A stretch of DNA of 64,000 bases from Cryptomeria japonica (Eukaryota > Streptophyta > Pinopsida > Cupressales > Cupressaceae), in assembly GCF_030272615.1 (NCBI RefSeq), contig NC_081411.1:837240136-837304135 (forward strand), written 5' to 3'. The notes beneath the pieces were generated by a model. The model saw only the letters and a list, made by a program, of their open reading frames with translations, did no database searches and was not told where the DNA came from. This document shows positions 29,205 to 40,337 of the stretch, one piece after another. A program made the position numbers and the translations under genes. Position 1 is the first letter of the stretch. The number at the start of each line of letters is the position of its first letter.

Positions 29205-30296
29205 TGTAGCGTCCTAAAATTGTGACACTTGCAATTTCGACTGCATTTGGGTCTTCACGATGGCGATGCAACACGGAACCTGAATGGAGACCCCGAAACT
29301 TGTTCATGACACCAAAAACTGCATTTCTCAGCACCCTGGCCTGATCCTCCTTGCACCCCGCTGTCCCTGGAGGTGGGACCATGGCGCCCAGTGCCCTGGT
29401 CCTTCAGGACTAGGGTGCCCAGCCCTAGTCCCCCAGGACCATGGCGCCCAACGCCCTGGTCCCTGGCCCTATTTTTGGGCCCGGTCTCTTTTGGGTCTCG
29501 GGTCTTTATGTTTGCAAATTGGAAAATAACATTTCCTGGTTGGCCTAAGGTCAGGAAAATCAGTCTATCAGCCCTAATTGACAGGTATATAAACTACATT
29601 TCCTCTCCCATTTGAGGAGGAAGGACATATGTGTACAAGACACGGAAACGATATTCAAACATTCAAGCATTCAAGCATTCAAGAATTCCTTCAAGCAATT
29701 GACCATTCTATGTCTCCATTCAAGGCTAAGTGTTGCATTCAAGACAAGGATTCAACCATTGAAGAGGAGATCACATACAACATACAACATACAACAACAT
29801 TTACACATTCGCATGTTGCAGGTATGCGGCTGTAATTGAAGATCTGGAATCCTTGTGCAGAGACGAACAGATCCCCCTTTGTTTCGTAGATTTTTCGGAG
29901 GATCGTGTGCACGCCGGGCGCCATTGTCCCATCAACTTTCACTCAAATTTGTAGAACAGGACCATCTCAACATTTTATTGCTAATTCCAGGTTCGCAGCT
30001 TCATCCCATATCCCTATCTCTGTTTATAAGTGAATCTTTCCTACTTTACATGCATTCCTAGTTCAATCTTTCTATCTACATTCTTTACAAAAGAGGGTAT
30101 CCTTGATGTCTTAACCCTTGAAACTCATTTAGAATCCAATCTTGCATTGCGTGGGATTGGATCTTGTGGGTTTCAACCCCTCTTTTGAATGTAAAGTCTC
30201 TCCTAAGTGAAAACCATCAACCCTAGTGACTCTCCCTTCTCTCTCCTTGGAGTTGGGGAGGGGAGAACGACTAGGGTTCGATTTTTCTGCTTTACA
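29205..30296 (+). repeat. 3' LTR of element C
   Basis: 1,092 bp, starts TGTAGCGTCC, ends GCTTTACA. Same internal features as the 5' LTR: GC-rich units at 29376-29466, TATA at 29586, and the GGATCGTGTGCAC motif at 29899. Confidence 0.94.
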
Positions 30297-30301
30297 CTAA
30301 T
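30297..30301. repeat. Target-site duplication CTAAT, right copy (element C)
   Basis: Identical to 22741-22745; Copia-B pol codons resume. Confidence 0.93.
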
Positions 30302-31005
30302 AAACTATCATTGAAGGGTGAATGAACACCTGTTAATCCGACAAGATATAAATCTATGATTGGAGGTTTACTATATTTGACACAAACAGGACCTAATATT
30401 ATGAATGCAATATGTATTATTTCAAGATTTCAGAGTAATCCTAAGGAAAATCATGAATCAATAGTAAAAAGGATTTTTTGGTATCTACAAGGCACAACAA
30501 ATCTTGGTTTATGGTATCCTAAAGATGAAAATTTTGATTTATGTGCATACACAAATGCAAATTGGGCAGCAGATGTAGATGACAGAAAGAGCACCATCGG
30601 TGGAGCATTCTTTCTTGGTAGCAGATTGATTTCATGGTTGAGCAAGAAACAAAGTTGTATATCATTATCAACAACAGAATAAGAATATTTTGTAGTAGCA
30701 ACTAATTGTACTCAGGTATTATGGATTAAGCAAGTGTTGAAGGACATAAAAGTAAAATGCAAAGAACCTATAATCATTTATTGTGATAATATGGCAGCAA
30801 TTGATATATCAAAGAATCCAGTATTTCACTCTAAAAATAAACATGTTTCTATCAAATTCAATTTTCTAAAAGAGAATGTTGAAGCAAAAAAAGTGAAATT
30901 GGTTTAGGTGACTACTAAAGAGAAAACTGCAGATATCTTTACTAAGCCTTTACCTAAGGAAACTTTTGAATATCTCAAATGGTAGCTTGGGGTTATACCC
31001 TCACC
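30302..31005 (+). pseudogene. Copia-B RNase H and pol C-terminus
   Basis: This is the end of pol after element C. MIGGLLYLTQTGPNIMNAIC starts at 30356, then LGLWYPKDENFDLCAYTNAN (the first catalytic Asp of the usual YTDAD/YSDAD block is Asn here), WAADVDDRKSTIGGAFFLGS, LISWLSKKQSCISLST, then IIYCDNMAAIDISKN. It ends ADIFTKPLPKETFEYLKW. TAA at 30680 and TAG near 30905 interrupt it. It lies in the order expected for copia (RNase H last). Confidence 0.88.
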
Positions 31006-31375
31006 GGTAGAAACTTAGTCAATTGGAGAATGGTATCAGACTAATAGAAATTAATAGAGAAACTTTTTTCTAGCTTTAATGAAGGAGTGCTACTTCTTAG
31101 GGGGAGTAGTTGGTTATAACAGTTGGTATTTGTAATTAGTTCTATGAACTAGTTATATTTGGTTTTTGTATTGCTTTGGCACTTGATGTCAAAGGGGGAG
31201 AGATATCTATGGAAAAATACATTATCTTTTGGGGAGAGATTATTCATTGGGCGAGGGATATTATGTATTTTGATTTTTGGTAATTGATCTCTTTGGGAGA
31301 TTGTTAGTTTTTGGTTTTTGGCATTTCTACTTTGGCACTTAGATGGTTTTTCCATATTGTGTTGCCATAAATGCC
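31006..31375 (+). other. 3' UTR of Copia-B with an extra purine tract
   Basis: Between pol and PPT. It contains CAAAGGGGGAGAGA at 31190-31203, nearly the same phrase as the real PPT about 185 bp downstream. The same pair of tracts is seen in the related fragment at 59797-61114. No gene. Confidence 0.65.
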
Positions 31376-31387
31376 AAAGGGGGAGGT
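31376..31387 (+). promoter_or_regulatory. Polypurine tract of Copia-B
   Basis: AAGGGGGAGGT next to the LTR start TGTTGG. Confidence 0.85.
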
Positions 31388-32457
31388 TGTTGGTATTATG
31401 GATGTGTTGTATTGGTTTTGTCATTGATGTCAACACTTGTCAACACTTATCAGCACTGGAGATCTTTGGTTATGTTCACTGACATGTTCAATGACTTATA
31501 CATAGTCACCAGTATTTGGTTCACCAACAGGTTATATTGTTCATTGACACTGAGGATGATTTGTTATCATCTGCAAATCACTTGGTTATGTCGAAGACAT
31601 GGTTTGGAAACTTGGTTTTGGTGATTTTTTTATTGGTCTAATCGAGTTTGCATATTTGTTGTTACCGGCAAATTGGTCTAGGTTATGGACCGGCAAGCAT
31701 TATCTATTCCAGATCAGCATGACACATTATGGAGATGATTTATTGATTGGTTAATATTGTAAATGTATTGAGCTGACATGATGCATCACATATTGATTCA
31801 TTTGTAATTGATTTAATTGTAATATTTTTAGTAAGCCAACCTACACATTTGGTCTTAGGTTTTGGTATATATGTAAGATCTCATTTGTGAGATTATGTAG
31901 TAGTGGTGGAAGAGAAATGTAATAAGATATATATGAATATAAGCAGAGCTACTCACACAAACATCATTTGAAGATTCAAGGAAGGTATGAAGAAGACAAT
32001 TAGAGCTTAAATGGTACTGAATCCATCATATGAAGATGCTACTTTGAGCAATACATTATTATTGGATTTAACCATCCAATTGTAGTCAGTGTGACTCCCA
32101 TCTTGTGATTGAGCAGTGAGCTCTAGGCAGTTGGTCTTTCTGCATGTATAGACCCCATTTTTACACACATACTATCTGCAGTAGTATCATTTGATTGTAC
32201 ATAAGGTTTACCACTATGGTTTTTCCCCTTACAGGGTTTCCATGTATAAATATATGTGTTATGTGTTGTGGATGTTATTTGTCTTTATGTTTCATGCATT
32301 AAGCTTCACCAGTATTGTTATTAACTATTAAACTGTCAACCGACATTACGTTTGGTTTACTGGTATTATGCATCAAGTTTGATTAAGTTATATTTGGGTT
32401 GAAATTAATAGACAACTGATTCACACCCCCCCCGTCAGTTGCCTCTAGATCCTAACA
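31388..32457 (+). repeat. 3' LTR of Copia-B
   Basis: 1,070 bp, TGTTGGTATTATGG to GATCCTAACA, homologous over its length to 9032-10064; retains the 20-odd bp segment missing there (near 31667). Weak TATA at 31866. Confidence 0.93.
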
Positions 32458-33290
32458 AGCATGTGAAAAATTGTTTTATCTATCTAATCTTAGGGGGATT
32501 TTGTTGGAGATGTTTTCTTTCTTTGCATTGATTGTTTTTCACATTCATATGTTTCCATCAATGCCAAATAGAGAGATTGTTGGATATTGTTGCTACTAGG
32601 ATATGTTGTTGTCATTGATGTCAACATATTCATGTGATTTATTGCTCTGATGATTGAAGATTGGTTTATTGGGATCTTGGTTTTTTGTATGGAGTATTTA
32701 TAGTATCATTATATTCTTCTATATTGGTTTTGGAGTTCTGGAAAGCTTAATTGATTATATCATATGATCCAATTTGCAGTTTATTTTTCCGATCAGTGCT
32801 TTGCAGAGTTTAGTATTTCCTCTGGTATATTCCGATGTGATCATATCTCGAGCTGAGATTTTGGGATATTGTTTGGGATGGTCTTGTGTATCTTCATTTC
32901 AGATGGTTCATGATTTGGTGCTTTGCAAGTTATCTTTCTTTGTGATAGTTGTTGTTGCTTGTTACAGATGTTAATCGATAAAGATTTGATAAGTGGTGTT
33001 GGTATAGTTGTTACTGATGATTCTAACATTCTTGATGGTGTTTCCTAAGTATGTTTTATTTGTTTTGATGATCCATATTGATAATTGTGTATGTTATTGG
33101 TGATTTGTTAAACCAATGATGTTCTTCATGTTATGCAATTTTCTTGGAGGTGTAGCATGTTGCGGTTGATCTTGGCATGATTACAAATGATGTTGATCAT
33201 TTGGAAATTTGATTTACATCCATTTTATGTCATGTATATCATTATATTGGTCTAGTGGCTGATCTTTGTGTTGGAGCTTAAAATAACTAG
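32458..33290 (+). repeat. Copia 3' tail and diverged LTR-like fragment
   Basis: 32458-32577 looks like the 3' UTR of another copia (CCAAATAGAGAGAT as a worn PPT). TGTTGGATATTGTTGC at 32578 then starts an LTR-like sequence with the family phrase TGTTGTCATTGATGTCAACA. No matching LTR end or PBS is visible, so the right limit is arbitrary. Confidence 0.5.
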
Positions 33291-34482
33291 TTTGATGATC
33301 CCTAAGAGCATGCCACTTTCTATGATCAAGATCAACAACTGATTTTGGCCAACTAATGGAATGACCAATTAGGTCTTACTTCCCTTCACTTCTGGTTCTA
33401 CCAAACCAAGGCAGGTATACGTTATCACTAGCTATTCTCTTGTTGTACTATGATCAGCTAATGATGCTTAGGAAAATTATGTTACAATATTCCTATTTGA
33501 AATCACTATTCAATGGCATGAAGATGAGAGTGATTAAAGTTTTACCCTATACTCCTACTTTGTAGAAACAAAACTAAAATAAAATTTATTTTATGAAAAT
33601 TGGAATGGAAGTGTTCTTAATTTATGGAATACAATACTAAATATGTAATAGTGACCAGTGTCTTCTCCTTTTAATGGGCACAGAGTCCTATGGAACCTTG
33701 TCTCTTTCGGTCTCCTACTAGATAGTTTTGCAACTATCCACTACTGATACTCTCATAGTTTCTAACCCTATTATGACATTCACAATACAATGAATTTGAT
33801 CAAACTCCTACAATAACCATCCAAGAGTGTGCACCTCCTTGTTCACGAAATGAAAATAACAAGATAGCAATAGTATGAAGAGTAACCCAAATGCAATCTC
33901 CAATCTTCTTAGTGTTGAAATAGAAGCCAAATTTGAAACAATACACCAAAGTAATCTTAATGCAACATGTAAGGAGAGAGGTAACTGGTTTTATATTACT
34001 TTTAACCAGAATTGCATCACAATATTGAAAGTATATGTGTTTGATATGTTATATTACAAAAATCTTCTCTTATTTAAATCTAATCTCTTTTGTCCCTTTG
34101 ATTTAGATTTTGAATCCTATATGTATGAAAAAGGCCCGACAGAGGTGTCTCTTCATGGTGCCTCATTGATATGTTCATGTTGCTTTTGGTGTTTCTACTT
34201 CATCGACAAAAACCTCTTTTGATCATTTGGGTGATCCTTTGTTTCATTTTATTTTCTCTTTGGGTTACCTATGTTGAATGCATCTTGGATAGTGATTATC
34301 AAGTTTGTTATACCAAAAAAATGAATGCCTAACTTCATAGGTTATCCCAATGAAGTTTTTTCCATCAACTCCTCCTTTTTTTATAAGTTATTCTGATAGA
34401 ATTATTCAGTTGAGAGTATGTTGTCAAAGTAGCTTCTTTGATGTCATTACATATACTTTCTTTTAGAATAGGTTGTTCTATT
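33291..34482. other. AT-rich DNA with no recognised feature
   Basis: No LTR ends, domains or RNA genes recognised on either strand. A 115-codon open frame at 33875-34222 has no family resemblance and unremarkable composition; I treat it as chance. Confidence 0.5.
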
Positions 34483-34867
34483 TGTTGGCAATTGACACTC
34501 ATTGGATTTATTTTGTTGTCATTGATGAAAACAAGATCTGATGGAAGTCATTAACTAGCACTAGGAAGCATATACCGACAGATACCGACTTTGGAGCATT
34601 CAAGGCTACATCGACACCAACACCGACACCAGCATCGACATAAATACTTCATTGGAGGCTGACATCAAGGAGGATTTACTTTATAAATCATTTTGTAATT
34701 ATTGTCAAGGCCAAAATTGAATATCTTTGTAAATGTATTGTAAGTCGACATAAGGCATATCATTTGTAATAGGTATATAGGTCAGTCTACTAGGTTATTT
34801 TTGTAATAAAGTGAGATATGAAATGTGTGGGCATAGGAGAATATAGAAAACTCTATGATGCAAAATA
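34483..34867 (+). repeat. Truncated copia LTR-like fragment
   Basis: TGTTGGCAATTGACAC starts the piece, followed by TTTTGTTGTCATTGATGAAAA, a diverged version of the family LTR start. It includes a short ACCGACACC-rich stretch (34576-34640) and is cut by the LTR at 34868. Confidence 0.5.
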
Positions 34868-35854
34868 TGTTGGTATTATGGATATGTTGCATTTGTTTTG
34901 TCATTGATGTCAACACTTATCCTTCTAGAGATCTTTGGTTATGTTCACCAACAAGTTCAATGACTTATGCATAGTCACTGGTATTTGGTTCACTAACAGG
35001 TTATATTGTTCACTGGCACTAAGGATGACTTGTTATCATCTAGAGATCACTTGGTTATGTCGAAGATATGGTTTAGACACCTAGTTTTGGTCATTTGGTT
35101 ATTGGTCTAATCGGGTTGACATACTTTCTATTACCGACAAATTGGTCTAGGTTATGGACCAGCACATGTTATCTATTCCAAATCAGCATGACACATTATG
35201 GAGATGGTTTAATCAATTTCTATTATTGTTGAGCCGACATGATGCATCACATCTTGACATTTGGTCTTAGGTTTTGGTATATATGTAAGATCTCAATTGT
35301 GAGATTTATATTAAGGTGATAGGTAATAAGGTATTATAAGGTTGTGATATTCGGTATATGCAAATATAAGAAGAGCTACTCACATAGACATCATTTGAAG
35401 ATTCAAGAAATGTTTGAAGAAGACAATCAAAGCTTAACCGGTACTGAATCCAGCATTGAAGATGCTACTTTGAGCAGTACATTATCATTGGATTTAATCA
35501 TCCAATTGTAGTCAGTGTGACTCCTATTTTGTTATTGAGTAGTGAGCTCTAGGCAACTGGCCTTTCTACATGTGCAGACCCCATTTGTAAACACATACTA
35601 TCTACAGTAGTATCATTTGATTGTGGGTAAGGTTTCCCACTGTGGTTTTTTCCCTTACAGGATTTACACGTACAAGTCTCTATGTTATGTGCTGTGGATA
35701 TTGTTTCTCTTTTTGTTTCATGCATTAAGTTTCACCGGTATTAATATTAAGTGTTAATTTGTTTACTGGCATCAAGTTTGGTTAAGTTGTATTTGGGTTG
35801 AAACTATTAGACAATTGATTCACCCCCCCTCTCAGTTACCTTTGAGTCCTAACA
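34868..35854 (+). repeat. 5' LTR of Copia-I (Copia-B family)
   Basis: 987 bp, starts TGTTGGTATTATGGATATG, ends GAGTCCTAACA, followed by a Met-tRNA PBS, so it is a 5' LTR and not a solo LTR. TATA-like TATATATGTAAG at about 35278. Copia-I coding sequence is missing: the leader runs into gypsy D2 at 35882. Confidence 0.88.
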
Positions 35855-35856
35855 AT

Positions 35857-35868
35857 TGGTATCAAAGC
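35857..35868 (+). promoter_or_regulatory. Primer-binding site of Copia-I
   Basis: TGGTATCAAAGC two bases after the LTR; one mismatch to the initiator-Met tRNA site. Leader AAGTCCTCTTTTTT as in Copia-B. Confidence 0.85.
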
Positions 35869-35881
35869 CAAGTCCTCTTTT

Positions 35882-37201
35882 TTCAACACGCTACAAGTTC
35901 TTGGTAGAACAACTTTGGATTCCTGCTTATGATATCCCCGAATCCGAAATCATATGTCACCTTGTCAGTTCTAAATCCCCATGGTACGATGAATTCTACA
36001 CCTATCTTCGTGATCACACCCTTCCTCCCAACCAATCGAATAACCAACGTAAAACCTTCATTCGCCAAACTGCTCGATATACCATTATTGCCGAAACCCT
36101 ATACCGACGTAGTCTTGATAGTACTCTCCTTCGATGTCTCGAAAAAGATGAGATAACAAAGGCCTTAGAAGAAGTACATTAAAGAATTTGTGGAACTCAT
36201 GCAAGCGGTCCGTCACTAGCCAAGAAACTCCTACGCAATGGATACTATTGGCCATCTATGGAAAAGACTCCTACTACTTTGTCAGAAAGTGCAAGAAATG
36301 CCAAGTTCATGGTGACTTGATACATGCACCGGCACAAGAATTGCAACCAATCACAACACCATGGCCTTTTTGTCAATGGGGCCTTGACCTTGTATGTAAG
36401 ATCCATCCATCTTCATCTAATGGCCATAAATTCATTATTACTGCCATCGAATATTTCACAAAGTGGATCGAAGTTGTTCCACTTACCCAAGTCACCAACA
36501 AATAGATTGCCTCATTCATCCTCAATTACATCATCTGTCGGTATGGTGTACCCATGTCCATCATCACAGATAATGGGCTTCCTTTCAAAAATCAAGATGT
36601 CTGTGAACTCTGTGAGAAATTTCACATCCAACACTGCTTTTCCACTCCCTATTACCCACAAGGCAATGGTCAGGCCGAAGCATCCAATAAAAACATATTG
36701 AGGATCCTAAAGAAGACAGTCAATGATGCCGGCCATGATTGGCATGTTCAACTAAATCCAGAGCTATGGGCATATCAAACTAGCATTCGAACCCCTACAG
36801 GTGCAACTCCTTATTCATTGGTCTATGGTGCATAAGCTATCTTGCCTATTGAGGCCGAGATACCATCATTACGAGTTTCCTTGCATAATATGATAGATGA
36901 CAAAGCATATAGAGTCTCACGCCTCCAGGACTTAGAGCTACTTGATGAGAAATGACAAGCTGCATACAACCACCTCAAAGCCTATCAACAACGCATGAGT
37001 AGAAGCTATAATCATCGAGTTAAGCCTTGTACCTTCGAGGTGGGTGATCTTGTTCTTCGAGAAAATCCTTGTAACCAACCAAATCGAGAACATCAAGGAA
37101 AGTTTGAATCAAATTGGCTGGGTCCATATGTTGTCACTACTATATTTGGGTCCGGGGCATATCAGTTGGCTACTTCAGAAGGAGAACCATTAGCAGATTA
37201 G
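35882..37201 (+). pseudogene. D2 integrase
   Basis: Residues match D integrase almost fully: RICGTHASGPSLAKKLL and KCKKCQVHGD (zinc module), WGLDLVCKIHPSSSNGHKFI (first Asp), MSIITDNGLPFKNQD (second Asp), GQAEASNKNILRILKK (Glu), and the LGPYVVTTIFGSGAYQL module. Stops TAA 36180, TAG 36503, TAA 36833 and TGA 36953 are at exactly the same codons as in D. D2 alone has a one-base loss in an A run (about 36259) and TAG at 37199; D alone has TAA at 50039. Confidence 0.9.
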
Positions 37202-39545
37202 ATCAATAGCATGCACCTCAAACCGTTTTACACATAAGCTGCATAGAGTATCAGGCTCCCATATATACTGGCAAAAATACCAAAAACATCCAGATAAATG
37301 ACCTAAAGAAAACACAAAAACATCAAAAGAGTAAAGAAAAATCATGCATCCAAATGGTGAACAACCAGTCCGGTGGCACCTTGGGTAAGTACGATGGTGA
37401 AAACCTGGCAAACAGGCACCACTCGTAAAAGACTATGGCTCCATTGTCTTTCAAACATGTTGCGATCACATCTACTTCATACATACATCCATCCATCCAT
37501 CAACCATGGCTTGTTATAAATCTACAAATCCAAGAAAGTACTGCATGCATCCTGCATCCCGCTTTTTTTTATATAGTCATGTCTAAAATGGGGGCAATGC
37601 CTTTAACCTATTGATGGAAGTGGATTCTACATTGTCTTGTGATTCATTAAAGTTCTTCATTTAAAACTATCTCACCAAATCCAAAACCATTCAAAACAAA
37701 TTCAAAATCCAAAAACATCCAAAACACTTCAAAAAACCAAAAACATTCAAAACACTTCAAAAACCAAAAAATTCAAAAGCAATACAAAATCCAAAAAACA
37801 ACAAAAAACCATCGAAAATCAAACAAAAACATGGCAACACATTGTACATACTCATCCGCGCAGATACCAAACAAACATTGTGATATACTCCACAAAATGA
37901 CCACTTATCAATCGACCACACAATCAACATCAACACTCAAAACTGTCTTCAACAAGGATGCATCCTTCCTTACCAAAACAAAGACAAGATGACATTTTCT
38001 TTGACAAGAAAATTCTGTTTACGCTATCAAATACTTGGTTGATTTATGGTCTAGTAATTTATATCAGGTTCCTACGACATTGTTTGTGTATCCTCAACAC
38101 ATTATTCTGATGAAGTTCTAGGGCACCTCGACCATATGAACATGAACCATTACCAAGGATCCATATTCTTTATTCTTTATGTATATACTATTTGTTTGCA
38201 GGTACAATGCTCTTTCTTTGGTTCCTCCTACCTCATCCAAACTGGATAAAGGTTTTATCTCTTATTATGGTATGCACTTGTCTCAAGATATGATCAGCCT
38301 AAGATCAAGGAGGATGATCCAAGTCATGCATGAAAGGAGATAATCCTTGTCTGTTCCACAAGCAATACTCAGGTCAACTTGATCCATTATATCAAGTTGC
38401 TTGTATTAACTTGCTATATCAAATCCATGTAAGAAATACTCTAGTCATCTTGAATCTTTATGTAAGGTTGCTTGTATTTTCTTACAACATTTTAAAGCTC
38501 AATGATGAAAAATAAAGCACTATGTAGCGTCATCTCATCTCATCTGTATATATTGCATTTCATTGCATTCCACCCATCCATACATTCATAATAGCTGCAT
38601 ATCATGCATACATAGTCATAATAATGCATACTCTATTTTACTCATCTTCTTCCATAGGACTCGGTCCTAGTCCTCCAAATCTTCTATCTAACATCAAATC
38701 CCCCCTCACCCTCCCTATCTTGATCATTAACATCATCCTAATCCCTTCTTCACTTCGCATCCTCACTCATCCACAAAATTAAGCCAGTTACTCTGTCTAC
38801 ACAGATACATCGACTCCTACACACCTAGACTATCAACAGATACTCTGATCAAGTATCTTTGGGTCTCAATAGGTAATCGATCATGGTAATCCTAGACTAC
38901 GTCAAGCATTTATCATAATGACCTAGTCTCAACGGGGTTGCCATGATTCCCCATAACCATCCATCACACGCACACACTATCAATTGATCAACCAATCAAA
39001 CACAATCCAATGGGCAATTACATCAATTGTTTACGTCTCAACTTGTATTTTGCTTCATATACCTTGACTTCATCCGGCAATTACATCAATTGTCCAAGTC
39101 ACATTAGGTCACTTGGATTCACTTACTCAGACTTTATCATGTCCAAGCAACCAACTGACATCAACTGTCATGCTTTGACTTGACCGGGGCAATTAAACTG
39201 ATTGCACCAGATTGTCCAACCAATTTTGATCAATTGTATAGCATCAATCCAAACCCCACACTACATCTACTATGTATCTCTTGCATGACCTCAGGGTACT
39301 CGTTGGCTTGTTGTTTTTTCATATTCACTCCATTTTCTCCCATTCTTTCATCATTAGTTCTAATTTCTTCTATTCTACCTCCCCTCCACTTTTCATTCTT
39401 TTTCGAGAGATCGCCCGATTTTTCAAAAAAGAAAATCGGCCCATCTCTCGAGGGGGCATACCACCCATTAAATTTACATTTTATGGGACATTTTTTCACA
39501 CCTATTTTTCTTTCTTTGAAATGACGCGATAAACTGCACCATCTC
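37202..39545 (+). other. 3' non-coding region of D2
   Basis: No gene. It holds an A-rich degenerate repeat of (T/A)CCAAAAACA-like phrases at 37675-37830 and long unique-looking sequence that is nearly identical in D (51368-51675 plus 55977-57969). Open frames at 39180-39547 recur in D at 57610-57971 but show no family likeness. Confidence 0.65.
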
Positions 39546-39861
39546 AAAGAGGGGCAAATGTAGTCACATAAATCTGTCCACTTAATTAAATGAATATTTA
39601 GTATTTATTTGATTATTTAACCATCAATTAATAATTAATTAAATTAATATATTTAATTAATTCATCTTAACCCTCTTCTCTTATTAATTAAATAAATTAT
39701 TCAATTTATTTGATTTAATTTACTTAACCAAATTTAGACTATTAATTAAATAAATAAATCATACTTGTTTAATTAAATCTTCTCTCACATTTAAATAAAT
39801 TAATATTTATTTAAAATCTCCCAAAATCCCACCTCACATTTAAATAAATTAACATTTATTT

Positions 39862-40019
39862 AAATCACCTTTATCCTCCACCCACTTGCATTTTCCTACA
39901 AATGCAAGTTGCACAACTATTTTAAATAAATCATTTATTTAAATCACCTTTATCCTCCACCCACTTGCATTTTCCTACAAATGCAAGTTGCACAACTATT
40001 TTAAATAAATTATTTATTT
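39862..40019 (+). repeat. 79-bp tandem duplication with hairpin in D LTR
   Basis: Two units (39862-39940, 39941-40019), nearly identical. Each holds the perfect inverted repeat ACTTGCATTT / AAATGCAAGT around a 6-nt loop TCCTAC. The same duplication is at 58286-58443 in the 3' LTR. Confidence 0.88.
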
Positions 40020-40046
40020 AAAATCCGATTAATCCTCACCCACTTG

Positions 40047-40337
40047 AAACCTTTAATGGTTTCCCTTAAAGTCTTCAAACTTAATGGCTTCCTTCTAGAG
40101 TCTTCTCAAACCTTTAATGGTTTCCCTTAAAGTCTTCAAAACTTAATGGCTTTAAAGTCTTCAAACTTGATGGCTTCCTTCTATAGTCTTCTTAAGCCTT
40201 TAATGGTTTCCCTTAAAGTCTTCAAACTTAATGGCTTCCCTTAAAGTCTTCTTATGACTTTAATTGCTTCCCTTAAAGTCTTCAAGCCTTTAATGGTTTC
40301 CCTCAAAGTCTTCAAGCATTTTAATGCTTTATCTTCC
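40047..40337 (+). repeat. ~30-bp minisatellite in D LTR
   Basis: About ten degenerate units of the form CCTTTAATGGTTTCCC followed by TTAAAGTCTTCAA, with variants ACTTAATGGCTTCC. Each complete unit contains CTTTAA...TTAAAG inverted halves. Mirrored at 58471-58757. Confidence 0.82.

Larger units (their letters stand above)
22746..30296 (+). mobile_element. Element C: non-autonomous gag-protease-only LTR retrotransposon (Ty3/gypsy, Tat-like)
   Basis: 7,551 bp with 1.09-kb LTRs, TG...CA ends and a perfect CTAAT TSD in Copia-B. Between PBS and PPT it has a leader of about 1.2 kb, one Gag-protease frame (25020-28418) and about 0.8 kb of 3' sequence. There is no trace of RT, RNase H or integrase on either strand and no room for them. 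The PBS (TGGTGAACCCGACATG) and Gag layout are shared with the autonomous-type element D, suggesting mobilisation in trans. LTRs differ by about 11 substitutions, almost all transitions, in the first ~290 bp. Confidence 0.9.
9032..32457 (+). mobile_element. Copia-B: Ty1/copia element hosting two nested insertions
   Basis: LTRs lie at 9032-10064 and 31388-32457, PBS at 10067, gag from 10123, integrase to 12421, RT at 21944-22745, RNase H at 30302-31005 and PPT at 31376. Discounting the two nested elements and one TSD copy of each leaves about 6.6 kb, a normal copia size. The coding continuity across both gaps (S-V-I-K-A-C-E-D codons across the first; NTTN-K-LS codons across the second) confirms the host element. 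The five bases flanking it are AGAAT (left) and AGCAT (right), a near match only, and the left flank is Copia-A's PPT, so a true TSD is uncertain. Confidence 0.92.
35882..39558 (+). mobile_element. D2: 5'-truncated copy of the Tat-type gypsy element
   Basis: Nearly identical to D from 50011 onward at a constant offset of about 14,130 bp: end of RNase H, integrase, 3' non-coding region and PPT (39546-39558), then LTR. It starts abruptly inside pol, fused to the Copia-I leader at 35882 with a short TTC overlap. It lacks insertion F, which marks F as later than the split of D2 and D. Confidence 0.9.

Noticed and set aside
33875-34222. 115-codon open frame in the unassigned stretch
   Set aside because: No family resemblance, ordinary length for chance in this sequence, no promoter or partner gene.
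37675-37830. A-rich repeats as a CRISPR-like or regulatory array
   Set aside because: Degenerate CCAAAAACA phrases without constant spacers; simple low-complexity DNA.
39180-39547. Open frames of 86-114 codons conserved between D2 and D (57610-57971)
   Set aside because: Conserved only because the DNA is a recent duplicate; three frames are open at once and none has a domain.
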